DNA of 56,870 bases from Deltaproteobacteria bacterium (GCA_024276465.1 JAJRXD010000014.1:1-56870), one strand, 5' to 3'. Counted from the stretch's first letter, positions 29,154-37,663 are shown. Notes: generated from the sequence alone by a model not told the origin. Made by a program: numbers and translations.

Positions 29154-29804
29154 TTATCTTCTTTTGGGTCCAGGTTTTTGAGGTTTTAGTTTTCTGTTTA
29201 AAAGCAATTCTACTTTTTCAATAAACGAATCTTTACCCAAAGGTCGTCCGGTTCGTTCGTGTTTCCTTAATAACTTAATTTCCTCTTCCTGTACATCAAC
29301 AGATAAAAATTCTTTCCAGTCCATACCAGCCATTTCTCTTAATGGTTCTGTTTTTACAATAAGATCATTTTTGCCGCTCTTATGTGCATTCGTACTGCTC
29401 CAGGGCCACTCCTCAGGTTTTTTGACAAAACCTGCCCGAACAGGATTCAGCTCTACATATCTCGTGCATGCCAAAAGGTATTCCTCGTTCATGATAAATG
29501 ATGAAAACCGGCCCTGCCATAAATGACCTCGCCAGCCTTCACGAAAATTAATCCGTCTGGTGTAGCGTCTATGTGCTTCTCCAATCGCAAGATTTAAACC
29601 ATCCTTTGTTTTCGGTACAGCTATCAGGTGAACATGGTTGGGCATCAGACAATATGCCCAGATATCAACATGATATTTCCCACACCATTCAGACATTAAC
29701 TCCAGATAAGCATGGTAATCATCATCAATAAAAAATGTTTGTTGCCTCCGGTTTCCGCGTTGTGTCACATGATGTGGAATCCCGGGTGCTACTGCTCTTG
29801 CCAT
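29154..29804 (-). CDS. REP-associated tyrosine transposase (Y1/HUH family)
   Basis: A 216-aa RAYT. The N terminus MARAVAPGIPHHVTQRGNRR is typical. The HUH motif is in MPNHVHLI (H57, H59) and the likely nucleophile Y116 is in RYVELNPVRAG. It ends TGRPLGKDSFIEKVELLLNR, the family tail. It is intact, shorter than the 311-aa relative at 0.5 kb, and carried between perfect inverted repeats. A small inverted-repeat element begins only 2 bp upstream of its ATG and has removed any recognisable ribosome binding site, so expression may be weak. Confidence 0.92.
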   Translation of the reverse strand: MARAVAPGIPHHVTQRGNRRQQTFFIDDDYHAYLELMSEWCGKYHVDIWAYCLMPNHVHLIAVPKTKDGLNLAIGEAHRRYTRRINFREGWRGHLWQGRFSSFIMNEEYLLACTRYVELNPVRAGFVKKPEEWPWSSTNAHKSGKNDLIVKTEPLREMAGMDWKEFLSVDVQEEEIKLLRKHERTGRPLGKDSFIEKVELLLNRKLKPQKPGPKRR

Positions 29805-29805
29805 T

Positions 29806-29971
29806 CTAGTGTCGTGTCAACAATATAAAGTCGCATGTCATTGCGAGCTTAGCAAAGCAATCTTGTGCTTTTTGCCAAAAAGATTGCCGCGGCTGGAGCC
29901 TGTCCCGATTTATCGTGGATCCTCGCAATGACTATCTTTGTTACGCCGTTACAGGTTTGACACAACACTAG
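29806..29971. mobile_element. MITE-like element, 166 bp, terminal inverted repeats
   Basis: The ends CTAGTGTCGTGTCAA (29806-29820) and TTGACACAACACTAG (29957-29971) are inverted repeats matching at 14 of 15 bases. Inside is a second nested inverted repeat, GTCATTGCGAG ... CCTCGCAATGAC (29837-29932), related to the element at 42.7 kb. There is no coding capacity. It lies inside the RAYT cassette. Confidence 0.75.
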
Positions 29972-30044
29972 CCATATGCAGACAATAAGCAATTCTTAAC
30001 TTTTAGTCAACAATTAAGTAAGGTGTCCCCGGAATTCGCAAAAA

Positions 30045-30064
30045 AGACTTGCCCCCCTGACTCC
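30045..30064. repeat. C-rich direct repeat, left copy
   Basis: AGACTTGCCCCCCTGACTC recurs at 31124-31153, where it has an internal TTGCCCCCC duplication. The two copies bracket the MntA/HepT-like pair. Confidence 0.6.
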
Positions 30065-30088
30065 TCAATTTTTTTGAAGATTTTTATA

Positions 30089-30117
30089 TTGACCCACAAC
30101 TTCAGATTTCCTATAAT
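30089..30117 (+). promoter_or_regulatory. Sigma-70-type promoter of the MntA/HepT-like pair
   Basis: TTGACC (30089-30094), a 17-bp spacer and a perfect TATAAT (30112-30117). The first gene starts about 107 bp downstream, leaving a leader of roughly 100 nt. Confidence 0.7.
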
Positions 30118-30224
30118 TTTACATACAGAAAGCATACTAAAGTTTTTGCCTGTCAAAGATCACATCTTGTGTGAAAGGCAAGAATTTTACTCCTCGAGCA
30201 AAACAACAGAGAGGTTGCTCAAAA

Positions 30225-30494
30225 ATGGCAGTCAGTCAAGAACAAATTGATATAATTGTTTCTGTAGCCAAGGCTTACGGTGCAACACGGGTGATTTTGT
30301 TTGGCAGTTCTGTAAGCTCCCCTCAGAAAGCAAGGGATATTGATATTGCCTGTGACGGGGTGCAGGGATGGAAACTCTATGAATTTGCCTCTCGGCTTGA
30401 GGAAATGTTGCATACTCCATTAGATATTGTCTCTTTAACTCCGCCAACCCGTTTTTCCCGCCGCATTCAAACCCAGGGGAAAATATTGTTATGA
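30225..30494 (+). CDS. MntA-like nucleotidyltransferase (antitoxin)
   Basis: An 89-aa minimal nucleotidyltransferase with GSSVSSPQKARDIDIAC at about residues 25-41, the GS-x-DxD signature. The start at 30225 is preferred because GAGAGG lies upstream and the N terminus fits. It overlaps the HEPN gene by 4 bp (ATGA), indicating translational coupling. By family precedent it modifies and silences the HEPN partner. Unlike the pair at 1.5 kb, both members here are intact. Confidence 0.85.
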   Translation: MAVSQEQIDIIVSVAKAYGATRVILFGSSVSSPQKARDIDIACDGVQGWKLYEFASRLEEMLHTPLDIVSLTPPTRFSRRIQTQGKILL

Positions 30495-30949
30495 CCCGGG
30501 ATGATCTCCGCGAAGAAGTCAGCATTGAATTAGAATGTATGAAAACCGTATTGCAGGAATTAGCTGAATTGCACAATGATACTAAGGGGAAAGCGCCCTC
30601 TGTTCGTGAAAAAACCGCCGCAGCTGCATTTTTAGCACAATTTTATGGGGGAGTGGAAAATATTCTCAAGCGTGTCAGCAGATTTCATGATGTTGATTTG
30701 CCTGTTGGAAATACCTGGCACATTGAATTGTTTAAGAGATTCTGTTCTCCTTCTTATCAGGTATTACCTGAATTATTTGACAACTCTCTTTCTCTTGCTA
30801 TTGGGCCATTTAGAAAATTCAGGCACGTTGTTTATCATGGTTATGGTCATCAACTGGACTGGGATAGAATGTGCGAAGGTATAGAAACTGTTGACAAAGT
30901 TTTTTTGAAATTCAACAAGAAGCTGAATGAGTATTTGGAAAAACTGTAA
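30491..30949 (+). CDS. HepT-like HEPN toxin
   Basis: A 152-aa all-helical HEPN-family protein with an intact catalytic motif R-x4-H-x-Y (RHVVYHGY) near residues 116-123. It is predicted to be an RNase toxin neutralised by the upstream nucleotidyltransferase. It differs from the shorter HepT at 1.8 kb and may belong to the HepT-like subgroup with a longer N terminus. It is the last gene before the CRISPR locus and could protect the neighbourhood from deletion or act in defence. Confidence 0.8.
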   Translation: MTRDDLREEVSIELECMKTVLQELAELHNDTKGKAPSVREKTAAAAFLAQFYGGVENILKRVSRFHDVDLPVGNTWHIELFKRFCSPSYQVLPELFDNSLSLAIGPFRKFRHVVYHGYGHQLDWDRMCEGIETVDKVFLKFNKKLNEYLEKL

Positions 30950-31123
30950 ATCATATAATATGTTAATGGGCATGATGTTAAAGAAATACAAAAAACTACA
31001 GGGATTACCCTTCGAGTACTGCGATTTATTTGTGTGCATGAAAGAACAAATCAAGGCAGACAAGAATCTGCAAAACATGTCATGTTAATCAGCATAGAGC
31101 AAATGTTAACATGAGTCAAAAGG

Positions 31124-31153
31124 AGACTTGCCCCCCCTTGCCCCCCCTGACTC
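31124..31153. repeat. C-rich direct repeat, right copy
   Basis: Second copy of the AGACTTGCCCCCC...CTGACTC repeat. If translation began at the upstream ATG (31111) the repeat would encode a proline/leucine-rich tail, which argues that cas6 starts later, at 31174. Confidence 0.6.
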
Positions 31154-31173
31154 TCTCTTTAAAAAAATCAGCT

Positions 31174-32106
31174 ATGGACTTCTTTGTAATAGCACAGCTC
31201 AGGTTTGAGCTTGAGGCTGTGGACTCAGTACAACTGCCTGGGTTCAGAGGGACAGCATTCAGAAAAGTTCTTGCCAGAGCGTTCAGGCAGGTTGCCTGTG
31301 CCCTGAAAAGTGCTGAGTGTAATGACTGCCCCCTTTCATCCAGTTGTGTTTATGCATACCTTTTTGAAACACAGGTAACTGAAGATTTTATCGAAACAGA
31401 AAAACAGAGAGCTGTCCCACATCCTTTTGTTTTATGTCCGCCATTTGAAGAAAGGCACTATTACCGTCCTGGTGAGCAGTTTGTTTTTATGCTTACCCTG
31501 ACAGGCAAAGCAGAAAAATATATTCCCTATTTTATATATGCTTTTTCTGAAATCGGGAAACGGGGAACTGGAAAAGGAAGGGGCAGATTCAGAGTTTACA
31601 GGGTTATTAACTGTCAGACAGACACGGATATTTATAATAACAATGGTAAAATAGATTGCCGGGCATGCCAGGCTGTATCGTGGAGGGATATTGTTTCCAA
31701 AGCAGGAGATTTGAATGCAGGAGATCTTACTATGCGGTTTTCCACACCCACACGCATAAAACACAGGGGGGCTTTTGTACGTAATCCTGAGTTTCATGTT
31801 CTTATGCAAAACCTTCTGCGAAGAATATCAGAGCTTTCATATTTCCATTGCAGTCATGAGATTAACCTTGACTTTAAGGGTTTGATAAAGAAAGCTGATA
31901 ATGTAAATGTAAAAGAGAGGAAGCTTTCCTGGGAAAGCTGGGGGTATTCTGATGCTGAAAAGTCCATGATGAAACTTGAGGGCTTTACAGGAGAGATAAC
32001 TTTTACAGGAGATTTTACGGATTTTCTCCCCTTTATAATACTTGGGCAGTATATACATGTCGGCAAAGGCACAAGCTTTGGCCTTGGAAGGTATGAGATA
32101 GTGTAG
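31174..32106 (+). CDS. cas6: Cas6-family pre-crRNA endoribonuclease (copy 1)
   Basis: A 310-aa RAMP of the Cas6 superfamily, expected to cut CRISPR transcripts in the repeat. The N-terminal part has LPGFRGTAFRKVLARAFR and a cysteine cluster CNDCPLSSSCVYAYLFE typical of the Cas6-like group with a zinc or Fe-S site. The C terminus ends in the glycine-rich LGQYIHVGKGTSFGLGRYEIV. The start at 31174 (MDFFVIAQLRFEL) aligns with the second Cas6 at 41.6 kb; a start at 31111 would translate a mobile repeat. Its stop codon TAG lies within a REP palindrome. It is followed by a toxin-antitoxin pair on the other strand, then cas10. Confidence 0.85.
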   Translation: MDFFVIAQLRFELEAVDSVQLPGFRGTAFRKVLARAFRQVACALKSAECNDCPLSSSCVYAYLFETQVTEDFIETEKQRAVPHPFVLCPPFEERHYYRPGEQFVFMLTLTGKAEKYIPYFIYAFSEIGKRGTGKGRGRFRVYRVINCQTDTDIYNNNGKIDCRACQAVSWRDIVSKAGDLNAGDLTMRFSTPTRIKHRGAFVRNPEFHVLMQNLLRRISELSYFHCSHEINLDFKGLIKKADNVNVKERKLSWESWGYSDAEKSMMKLEGFTGEITFTGDFTDFLPFIILGQYIHVGKGTSFGLGRYEIV

Positions 32107-32125
32107 GAGCGCGTTCACGCGCGAA
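32103..32125 (+). repeat. REP palindrome 1
   Basis: GTAGGAGCGCGTTCACGCGC followed by GAA. It has the GTAGGAG head and GC-rich hairpin of the REP class mobilised by RAYT proteins. An identical 23-bp copy lies at 32809-32831, on the far side of the toxin-antitoxin pair. Confidence 0.8.
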
Positions 32126-32147
32126 AATATCTTGTCAGGGCTGAGTG

Positions 32148-32408
32148 TTAATAAACATGTTTACGGTGCTTAATGGTGAGGATATAAATAAGGTTTCTTG
32201 TATGGTCAGACTGATAGACAATTCGGTAACTGCCCAACCTAAGGGAAAATTCCCCGGCATGGTTTCCTGTAAGCGGCTTGCCTTCTGCCGGATGATTTTC
32301 AAGAAATTCTATCTTTTTCATTATCCTTGCAAACAGCTTCCTGTCAGAATGCCAGACAAGGTCAATATCAGCCTCTGCCTCCCTTGTAAATCGTATGGAA
32401 CATTTCAT
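32148..32408 (-). CDS. RelE/ParE-family toxin
   Basis: An 86-aa RelE-fold toxin: FTREAEADIDLVWHSDRKLF, FLENHPAEGKPLTG, FSLRLGSYRIVYQ and ILTIKHRKHVY are typical of YafQ/RelE-like mRNA interferases. It overlaps the antitoxin gene by 4 bp. Its own Arg/His-rich C terminus retains the residues expected for activity. It is encoded against the direction of the cas operon. Confidence 0.88.
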   Translation of the reverse strand: MKCSIRFTREAEADIDLVWHSDRKLFARIMKKIEFLENHPAEGKPLTGNHAGEFSLRLGSYRIVYQSDHTRNLIYILTIKHRKHVY

Positions 32409-32677
32409 TTAAGACCATACCTGTTTTTTATGTTTTTAAATGAAACTGTCTGGCGTTTTTTGACCTGGGCCTTTGCCCTGGCAATTGCATCTCTTTCTTC
32501 TTTGCTCGTTAATATGTCAAGTGTTTCCATTAGACCGTCAAATTCATCTCTGCTAAGCATTACAGCTTTGCTCACACCATTTTTGGTAATAGTGTATCTG
32601 TCATATTTCTCATCTATGTCTCTAATAAGAGAAGAAAGATTTTTCTTGGCTTCTGCCAGTGGAATTGTTTTAATCAT
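32405..32677 (-). CDS. Phd/YefM-family antitoxin
   Basis: A 90-aa antitoxin with the N-terminal Phd/YefM DNA-binding part (PLAEAKKNLSSLIRDIDE, YTITKNGVSKAVMLSRDEFDGL) and a charged C-terminal toxin-binding tail. A perfect 26-bp palindrome overlaps its promoter, as expected for autorepression by the toxin-antitoxin complex. The ribosome binding site is AAAGGAGA. Confidence 0.88.
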   Translation of the reverse strand: MIKTIPLAEAKKNLSSLIRDIDEKYDRYTITKNGVSKAVMLSRDEFDGLMETLDILTSKEERDAIARAKAQVKKRQTVSFKNIKNRYGLK

Positions 32678-32700
32678 TGCCAGTCTCCTTTACATGTCTT

Positions 32701-32741
32701 ATACAGACTATAATTATAGTCTGTATGTAAACGAAGGTCAA
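32701..32741 (-). promoter_or_regulatory. Promoter and 26-bp palindromic operator of the toxin-antitoxin pair
   Basis: On the minus strand TTGACC (plus coordinates 32736-32741), a 17-bp spacer and TATAAT (32713-32718) form a strong promoter. The -10 box lies in a perfect palindrome at 32701-32726 (arms ATACAGACTATAA), a probable binding site for the antitoxin. Confidence 0.8.
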
Positions 32742-32808
32742 ATAAAACTGCTGGGGCGTGGAAACAAATAATTTGTAAGAAACAACATAGCTTCTTAGTA
32801 TAATAATT

Positions 32809-32831
32809 GTAGGAGCGCGTTCACGCGCGAA
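32809..32831 (+). repeat. REP palindrome 2
   Basis: Identical in 23 bases to REP 1 and in the same orientation. The pair brackets the toxin-antitoxin module, and this copy sits 46 bp before cas10. Confidence 0.8.
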
Positions 32832-32877
32832 GTTGTAACACTGGGAAACAGAAACTGTTTAAATCAGGGGGAAAAAC

Positions 32878-35475
32878 ATGGATGATACTGTTTACAAAAT
32901 TGCAATAGCAGGCTTGCTGCATGATATCGGGAAGTTTGCTGAGAGAGGTAGTATGCAAGTCAGCGATGAATTTCTGAACAACAATGCCGGCCTTTATCAG
33001 CCGTACTACAACAGCCATTATTCACATAAACATGCAGTTTACACTGCTGCTTTTATTGACCATATTGAGAAGTTTTTACCTGAGGAGTTTAACAGGGGGG
33101 GCTGGGGAATAGATGATCCATTTATAAACCTTGCAGCCGGTCATCACAAACCAGAGACGCCTTTACAATGGATAATTACTATGGCTGACAGAGTTAGCAG
33201 TGGTTTTGATCGAAATGAATTTGAAAACTATAACAGGGGAATAGGCTACAGGGATTATAAAAAAACCCGTATGCTAACAATCTTTGAGGGAATATCAACA
33301 GATGAGAAGTGGACAAAAAACAGCCTTGATGCTTTTAATTACAGATATCCACTAAAGGAACTGTCCCCAAATAATATTTTTCCTGCAAAAAGAGAGGAAC
33401 TGGATAGAAAGCAAGCTGATGATGAATACAGACAGCTTTTTGATGGTTTTTTAAGTGATCTTGAAAAACTTGCCCATAAGAAAAATATACCTCTGTGGTT
33501 TGAGCATTTTGACAGCCTGTTTATGATTTACGCATCACACATACCGGCTGCAACAGTTGGAAAGGTAATACCAGATGTATCTCTTTATGATCATTCAAAG
33601 ATGACAGCAGCCCTTGCTTCAGCTATTTATCAGTTTCACAATTATAACAACAGTCTTGAAACTAAACAGATAGACAACTATGAGGACAACAAATTTCTGA
33701 TTGTTAATGGTGATTTTTATGGAATACAGAAATTCATATTTGCAGAAGGAGGCAACACAAACAAAGCTTCTGCAAAACTGCTTCGTGGCAGATCATTTGC
33801 AGTGTCTCTTTTATCTGAACTTGCTGCTGACATGTTGTGCAGGGAAATGGGTTTACCTCAGACATCGGTTGTCTTGAACGCAGCTGGAAAGTTCACAGTT
33901 GTTGCACCGAGTACTGATGAAACACGAAAAAAACTTGTTAATGTTGAAGATAAAATTAATGGGTGGCTCATTAAAAACTTTCTCGGTGAGGTTTCAATAG
34001 GTATATCTTTTGTTGCTGCATCCTGTAGAGATTTTGTTTCAGACAGGTTTGGAAGTCTCTGGGACAGGCTGTCAAAAGAGTCTGAGAAAAGGAAATTCAG
34101 AAAAATAGATTTAAACAAATATGGAGGAGCAGTTGAGGGATATCTTGATGGGTTTAACAATGATCTGCAGGACAGTTTGTGTCCTTACTGCGGGAAAAGA
34201 CCGTCAGACCGTTTTGTTGAAGAAAAGGATACTGTCTTGAAAGAAAAAGGCTCTGCGTGCAAAATATGCAGGGATCATATATATTTTGGGACTACTCTGG
34301 TAAAAGCTGACCGAATTGCTGTTACAACTGTTGATGCAAATATATTCAGCAATAAACTTATGGAACCATTGTTTGGACAATATCAGGTAAGCCTTGATGT
34401 TGGGGGAGAACTTTCACAGTTGGCAGATGAAGGTAAACTGCTAAGATATTGGGACATATCAGGATCAGGTAAAGATAAAATTGCAGGGAACATTACAGTT
34501 AAGTTCATCAATGGTTATGTACCAGTATATAATGAAGATGACAACACAGATGAATCTATTGATCGCCTCCTTCATGGACAAAAATCTGAAGAAAAAAAGA
34601 CTGAACTTTTTGATATGATTCGAGATGGTGTTCCAAGAACATTTCACCATATATCAAAATGGGCTTTAAACAAACAAGATGATGGAAAGTATTGTGGGAT
34701 TGAGGCTCTCGGTGTTTTAAAGGCTGATGTTGATAACCTTGGACTTGTCTTTGCGTGTGGTTTAAAACATAACAGTTTATCAAGATTTGCTACATTAAGC
34801 AGACAGATGAACTATTTTTTTTCAATTTATCTCCCCTTTGTGCTTAAAACAAAAAAGGAATATAACAACATCTACACTGTTTTTGCGGGTGGTGATGATC
34901 TGTTCCTAATTGGCCCATGGAACAGGGTTATTGATTTTGCCCTTGATTTAAAAAATTCATTCACAAAATATGTTTGTTCTAATCCCGATATGAGCATATC
35001 TGCAGGAATCAGTATTAACCGACCCGGAGAACCTGTTCCACAAATAGATGAACGAGCTGAAACTGCACTGCATAGTTCCAAAACCAATGAAAAGAATTCC
35101 CTGACAGTTTTTGGTGAAACAGTTAATTGGAGCGACTATGAGAAATTAGAAAAAATTAAAAACACCCTGAAATCATGGTTTGAAATGGAATATTTCAGTA
35201 AAGCAATGTTTTACAGGCTGAATCATTTTACTGACATGGCAACGATGGAAAAAACACTGCTTGAGGAAAAATCTGAAATCAGTATGGATGATCTGTCCTG
35301 TTTGAAGTGGAGATCCCAGTTCAAATATAACCTTGCAAGGAATGTTGCAAAAAATTTAAAGGCCGAAGAAAAAAAGAGGGTTTTAAATGAAGTTGAAGAA
35401 ACTGCTGTCTGGTTCAGCCAGTATGGCGGTGCAATGAAAATACCACTTTGGCAAATTTTATATAATCAAAGATAG
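32878..35475 (+). CDS. cas10: Type III-A Cas10/Csm1, HD nuclease and cyclase motifs intact
   Basis: The 865-aa large subunit of the Csm complex. The N-terminal HD domain has LLHDIGKF with H15-D16, then HYSHKHAVYTAAF, so ssDNA cleavage looks possible. A central zinc finger uses C435, C438, C461 and C464. The palm domain carries FAGGDDLF with GGDD at 671-674, the catalytic site for cyclic oligoadenylate synthesis. Both activities are therefore predicted. It starts at an ATG after AGGGGGAAAAAC and leads csm2-csm3-csm4-csm5. Making cyclic oligoadenylate implies a receptor; the only CARF protein seen is damaged (40.4 kb). Confidence 0.97.
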   Translation: MDDTVYKIAIAGLLHDIGKFAERGSMQVSDEFLNNNAGLYQPYYNSHYSHKHAVYTAAFIDHIEKFLPEEFNRGGWGIDDPFINLAAGHHKPETPLQWIITMADRVSSGFDRNEFENYNRGIGYRDYKKTRMLTIFEGISTDEKWTKNSLDAFNYRYPLKELSPNNIFPAKREELDRKQADDEYRQLFDGFLSDLEKLAHKKNIPLWFEHFDSLFMIYASHIPAATVGKVIPDVSLYDHSKMTAALASAIYQFHNYNNSLETKQIDNYEDNKFLIVNGDFYGIQKFIFAEGGNTNKASAKLLRGRSFAVSLLSELAADMLCREMGLPQTSVVLNAAGKFTVVAPSTDETRKKLVNVEDKINGWLIKNFLGEVSIGISFVAASCRDFVSDRFGSLWDRLSKESEKRKFRKIDLNKYGGAVEGYLDGFNNDLQDSLCPYCGKRPSDRFVEEKDTVLKEKGSACKICRDHIYFGTTLVKADRIAVTTVDANIFSNKLMEPLFGQYQVSLDVGGELSQLADEGKLLRYWDISGSGKDKIAGNITVKFINGYVPVYNEDDNTDESIDRLLHGQKSEEKKTELFDMIRDGVPRTFHHISKWALNKQDDGKYCGIEALGVLKADVDNLGLVFACGLKHNSLSRFATLSRQMNYFFSIYLPFVLKTKKEYNNIYTVFAGGDDLFLIGPWNRVIDFALDLKNSFTKYVCSNPDMSISAGISINRPGEPVPQIDERAETALHSSKTNEKNSLTVFGETVNWSDYEKLEKIKNTLKSWFEMEYFSKAMFYRLNHFTDMATMEKTLLEEKSEISMDDLSCLKWRSQFKYNLARNVAKNLKAEEKKRVLNEVEETAVWFSQYGGAMKIPLWQILYNQR

Positions 35476-35488
35476 AGGAGGGTGTAAA

Positions 35489-35908
35489 ATGGAAATAAAG
35501 TTATGGAAGGATAAAAACAAAAATTTGGTTGACCCGGAGCTGTTTTCATCAAAAGCTGAAACACTGGCAAAAAAAATATTTAATGAAAAAACTAACAAAA
35601 CTAACAAAACAACACAAATTAGAAAATTCTATGAGGAGGTTTTGAGGTTTGACAGTATTACTAAATCAAACCCTTCAGAATTTGGAAGCGTGCTTCCTTA
35701 TCTGAAGATGATCAATGCAAAAGCAGCCTATGCTGTTGGGCGAGATCTTATTTCTCCAGGTTTTAAAGATTTTATTTCAGGATCATTAAATCAAGTTAAT
35801 GACAGGAAGGATTTTGAAATATTTGCTAATCTGTTTGAATCTTTCATTGGTTACTATAAATTCTATTATGAAAAGAATGAAACTACAGTCAGGGGAGGCA
35901 GAAGATGA
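35489..35908 (+). CDS. csm2: Csm2 small subunit
   Basis: A 139-aa helical protein, the small subunit of the III-A effector that lines the crRNA-target duplex. TTQIRKFYEEVLRFD and SVLPYLKMINAKAAYAVGR match the family. It has a GGAGG site 13 bp after cas10 and overlaps csm3 by 4 bp. Confidence 0.9.
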   Translation: MEIKLWKDKNKNLVDPELFSSKAETLAKKIFNEKTNKTNKTTQIRKFYEEVLRFDSITKSNPSEFGSVLPYLKMINAKAAYAVGRDLISPGFKDFISGSLNQVNDRKDFEIFANLFESFIGYYKFYYEKNETTVRGGRR

Positions 35909-36618
35909 AACTTACCAAAGTTAAAAAACTTGAAGGTACTATAAAGTTAAAAAGCGGTTTGCATATTGGTTCAGGTAATATGGAAATGCATATTGGGGGT
36001 ACTGATAGTCCTGTAATAAAACATCCACACACATTTGAACCTTACATTCCAGGTTCCTCAATAAAGGGTAAGGTAAGATCACTTTTGGAAATGGAAAGTG
36101 GATTGATGGTGCATACCGAAGGAAAGGTAGTCTCCATGAAAACGCTTAAAGAAGTCAATGGTGATAAAAAAGCTAAATGTGAAGCCATCCTCAAAATATT
36201 TGGTTCAAGCGGAGCGGATGAAGATGAATCAAATCTCGGGCCAACACGGGTATCATTTTCCGACTGTTATCTTGATGACAAATGGAAAGAATCAGCCAGG
36301 AATAACCGGTGGCTTTTTACAGAGGAAAAGTCTGAAAATGTCATAAACAGAATTAAAGGCACCGCAGAAAATCCACGTTTTATTGAGCGGGTACCTGAAG
36401 GAACAGAATTCAAGTTCCTTGCAACATTCAAAATCCTTCAGGACGGAGACGAGGATCTTTTTAATAGTGTACTTTTGAAGGGGTTGAAACTTCTTGAAAT
36501 GGATGCTCTTGGCGGAAGCGGCAGCAGGGGATATGGAAGAATATCCTTTGAGTTTACAGATAAACAGTTTGATGACAAGTTTAAATCAATAGATCCTTTT
36601 GCTGGAGGTGAAAATTGA
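35905..36618 (+). CDS. csm3: Csm3 backbone RAMP (target RNA cleavage)
   Basis: A 237-aa Cas7-family subunit. The region SGLHIGSG ... GGTDSPVIKHP contains D34, matching the Asp (D33 in characterised Csm3) needed for cutting target RNA every 6 nt. YIPGSSIKGKVRSLLE and GGSGSRGYGRISFE are further hallmarks. The single copy would oligomerise along the crRNA. It overlaps both neighbours by 4 bp, so the subunits are translated as a coupled set. Confidence 0.95.
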   Translation: MKLTKVKKLEGTIKLKSGLHIGSGNMEMHIGGTDSPVIKHPHTFEPYIPGSSIKGKVRSLLEMESGLMVHTEGKVVSMKTLKEVNGDKKAKCEAILKIFGSSGADEDESNLGPTRVSFSDCYLDDKWKESARNNRWLFTEEKSENVINRIKGTAENPRFIERVPEGTEFKFLATFKILQDGDEDLFNSVLLKGLKLLEMDALGGSGSRGYGRISFEFTDKQFDDKFKSIDPFAGGEN

Positions 36619-37658
36619 AGGTTTATGACATAACCATAAAACCGGTTTCCGGTTTTGGCACACCACTGAAGGGGGATACAATTTTTGGTCATTTTTGCTG
36701 GCAGATAGCACATGACGAATCTCTTGCTGAAAAACCTCTTTCTGATTTAATTTCACAATATTCTGAAAAGCCTTTTGCTGTTTTTTCATCAGCTTTCCCA
36801 AAGCTCTGTTTTGGCAGTAAATATCTTTATGCTTTTAAATCTCCATCTCTTCCCCCTGACAAACTGTTTAATATTCCGGGAAACAAAAAGGAGAGGATTG
36901 AGAAACGCAAGGAGTATAAGGCAAAGATATGGATGATGATTGAGGAGGGACAAAAATTATTCTCATTTAAAGATAAAGGCATTGACTTTCTAACTGATAA
37001 AGAATTGCTGATAAAAGCAGAAAGCATATTGAGTGAGAAAACAAAAAAGGATTTGCAAAAAGCAAGCATGAAAGGTCTTACCACAGGTTTTACTCAGCCT
37101 CATAATACCATTAACAGGCTGACTGCTACAACCGGCGGGGATGCTTTTGCTCCATATGCTGTTGATCAGCAGGTTTTTCTGCCGGAAACAGAACTTGCGC
37201 TTTTTGTGGGAATTGATGATGAGCTTATAACCATTGAGCAGGTAAAAGAAGGCATTGAGAAAATTGGTGCTTTTGGATTTGGCAAGGATGCATCCACTGG
37301 GCTTGGAAAATTTGAATTAGGAGAGGACACAGAAATTGATCTTGCTGAAATGGGAAGCGACAACCCTGATGCCTGCTATACACTTGCTCCTTGTGTTCCT
37401 GAGAGAGATATTTTTGAAGAAACATTTTTCACTTCTTTTACAAGGTTTGGACGCCATGGGGACAGATTGGCAAATTCAGCCAATCCTTTCAAAAATCCCG
37501 TTATCATGGCAGATGAGGGAGCTGTTTTTAAGCCAAAAGAATCCAGTATTTTCAACAAACCATACATTGGCAGAGCAGTGTCCGGTGTTTCAAAAATTCA
37601 GCAAAAAGCTGTGACCCAGGGGTATTCACTTTTTATCCCTGTGAATTTGGAGGTTTAA
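36615..37658 (+). CDS. csm4: Csm4 (Cas5-type, crRNA 5' end binding)
   Basis: A 347-aa Cas5-group RAMP. KPVSGFGTPLKGDTIFGHFC is the conserved N terminus, and FGKDASTGLGKFELG supplies the glycine-rich loop. It binds the 5' handle of the crRNA and contacts Cas10. Translation begins at TTG 36615 overlapping the csm3 stop, with GGAGGTG just upstream; no ATG gives the conserved N terminus. Confidence 0.93.
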   Translation: MKVYDITIKPVSGFGTPLKGDTIFGHFCWQIAHDESLAEKPLSDLISQYSEKPFAVFSSAFPKLCFGSKYLYAFKSPSLPPDKLFNIPGNKKERIEKRKEYKAKIWMMIEEGQKLFSFKDKGIDFLTDKELLIKAESILSEKTKKDLQKASMKGLTTGFTQPHNTINRLTATTGGDAFAPYAVDQQVFLPETELALFVGIDDELITIEQVKEGIEKIGAFGFGKDASTGLGKFELGEDTEIDLAEMGSDNPDACYTLAPCVPERDIFEETFFTSFTRFGRHGDRLANSANPFKNPVIMADEGAVFKPKESSIFNKPYIGRAVSGVSKIQQKAVTQGYSLFIPVNLEV

Positions 37659-37663
37659 AATAT

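Larger units (their letters stand above)
29137..30034. mobile_element. RAYT cassette bounded by perfect 20-bp inverted repeats
   Basis: TTCCGGGGACACCTTACTTA at 29137-29156 and its exact reverse complement at 30015-30034 flank a RAYT gene and a nested small element. The stop codon of the RAYT gene lies in the left repeat. No target-site duplication is visible. Perfect preservation of the ends suggests recent movement or active selection of the termini. Confidence 0.75.

Noticed and set aside
31111-31173. Upstream ATG for the first cas6
   Set aside because: It would translate the C-rich repeat that also occurs at 30.0 kb, giving a proline-rich tail not seen in the paralogous Cas6.
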